DNA of 64,000 bases from Lachnospiraceae bacterium (lineage in GTDB: Bacteria; Bacillota; Clostridia; Lachnospirales; Lachnospiraceae): contig JAQVCT010000001.1 in the NCBI GenBank assembly GCA_028689655.1, positions 62,001 through 126,000 of the forward strand, written 5' to 3'. Positions 63,233-64,000 of this stretch are shown piece by piece. The translations under genes were made by a program, and so were the position numbers. The notes below the pieces were generated by a model. It was not told where the DNA came from and searched no databases. It saw only the letters and a list, made by a program, of their open reading frames with translations. Position 1 is the stretch's first letter. Each line of letters opens with the position of its first letter.

Positions 63233-64000
63233 TTAATTCAGCTCCATTTCTCTCATACGACTTCCAAGACTGGTAAATCGCTTCTGTTCATTTTCATTTT
63301 GTATCATGGTATTCACCATCTGTTTACTGCCCAGTATCGTGACGCAGGTCTTAGCCCTGGTGACCCCTGTGTACAGGAGGTTCCGGTTAAAGAGCATTCT
63401 CGGACCTGTGAGCAGCGGCATGATCACCGCAGGATATTCGCTCCCCTGGGATTTGTGGATGGTTATGGCATAGGCAAGTTCCAGTTCGTCCAGTCCCGCA
63501 AAGGGATACGTCACACGCTTATGTTCATCATACTCCACCGTGATGTTCTGCCCATAGTCATTGATCTCTTTGATAATTCCCATATCTCCATTGAACACAC
63601 CCAGCCCTTTATCGATGGGAATCCCATATTTGCTGACAATCTCCCATTCCAGTTGATAATTATTCCTGATCTGCATGACTTTATCGCCTTCGCGAAACAG
63701 ACCTTCCCCTGTATGATATTCTTTTTTTGAATCCGACGGCTGATTCAGATATTCCTGCAGGATCTTATTCAATACCTCTACCCCGAGATTGCCTTTCCTC
63801 ATAGGAGTCAATACCTGGATGTCGTAGCTGGTGGCATCTACGTAACGAGGCAATTTCTCTGTGATCAACTGAACCATATGTTTATATATAACATTCACGT
63901 CATTTCTTTCCAGGAAGAAAAAGTCCCTGCTCTTATTGTCGAAAGAAATCTGTTTCCCTTCATTGATCTTATGGGCATTCACTACAATATCGCTCTCCCC
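63233..64000 (-). CDS. recD2: RecD2-type ATP-dependent helicase, C-terminal part
   Basis: The frame is open to the window edge and no start is seen: upstream of the GTG at 63982 the codons give GESDIV, which fits the RecD2 sequence, so the gene continues beyond 64000. The visible 256 residues hold the late helicase motifs: NAHKINEG, LTPMRKGNLG, ITIHKSQGSEYP and LLYTGVTRAK, the last two from the UvrD-like C-terminal domain. RecD2 is a 5'-3' DNA helicase acting in repair without RecBC. The end is 17 bases before the comFC start. Confidence 0.94.
   Translation of the reverse strand, partial: GESDIVVNAHKINEGKQISFDNKSRDFFFLERNDVNVIYKHMVQLITEKLPRYVDATSYDIQVLTPMRKGNLGVEVLNKILQEYLNQPSDSKKEYHTGEGLFREGDKVMQIRNNYQLEWEIVSKYGIPIDKGLGVFNGDMGIIKEINDYGQNITVEYDEHKRVTYPFAGLDELELAYAITIHKSQGSEYPAVIMPLLTGPRMLFNRNLLYTGVTRAKTCVTILGSKQMVNTMIQNENEQKRFTSLGSRMREMELN

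Noticed and set aside
63071-63730. Plus-strand open frame of 219 codons
   Set aside because: It runs across the ends of comFC and recD2 on the other strand and shows no domain.
1-64000. tRNA, rRNA, prophage or intact insertion sequence
   Set aside because: No cloverleaf-like gene, rRNA segment, transposase or phage structural gene is seen.

Overview
The window looks like a chromosomal segment from a Gram-positive, spore-forming anaerobe of the Clostridia, most probably a Lachnospiraceae gut bacterium. This rests on a stand-alone Spo0A-type DNA-binding protein, the recD2-comFC-yvyF and cdaA-cdaR-glmM-ptsH gene orders, GGAGG-type ribosome sites and SigA-like promoters. Genus and species cannot be fixed from the sequence alone. 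Every convincing gene reads on the minus strand, so transcription runs from position 64000 towards position 1.

Positions 54.7-64 kb are housekeeping. In transcription order they hold the end of recD2, comFC, a YvyF-like zinc protein, two small conserved membrane proteins, cdaA (c-di-AMP synthesis), cdaR, glmM, ptsH (own promoter and terminator) and leuA, followed by a terminator-like hairpin.

Positions 1-54.6 kb are one very large cell-surface polysaccharide region. (a) 32-54.6 kb: large membrane proteins of GT-C-like design, GT2 and GT4 glycosyltransferases, a pyruvyl transferase, a Wzx flippase, an F420-hydrogenase-beta-like protein, a GT11 fucosyltransferase, a DUF2304 protein, rmlD, three family-3 acyltransferases, an AraC regulator, a PAP2-like phosphatase, and gmd-fcl (GDP-L-fucose) with its own promoter. 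(b) 31.7-32.1 kb: the Spo0A C-terminal-domain protein with a strong terminator. (c) 1-31.5 kb: a second long gene series starting at a good SigA promoter (31596-31624). It holds a priming glycosyl-1-phosphate transferase, a Wzz-like protein with an unusual tail, an EpsG-type polymerase, several glycosyltransferases including a GT52-like sialyltransferase relative, a PglK-like ABC flippase, pseB-pseC-pseF-pseG for pseudaminic acid, GtrA, another acyltransferase, wecE with two adjacent GNAT acetyltransferases, and further membrane proteins.

Together the genes could make and export a glycan carrying pseudaminic acid (or a related nonulosonate), L-fucose, a dTDP-4-amino-4,6-dideoxygalactose-derived sugar, probably rhamnose, and acyl and pyruvyl decorations. 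Not all steps are present: no pseI/neuB-type synthase and no rmlA, rmlB or rmlC lie in the window.

The least expected content is non-coding. The region carries several families of hairpin-forming intergenic repeats that lie against stop codons: four copies of a 145-bp element with terminal inverted repeats, an 84-bp tandem array whose stems change in a paired way, a related array 7.5 kb away with a different stem, a 106-bp inverted-repeat element, and a 40-bp tandem minisatellite.
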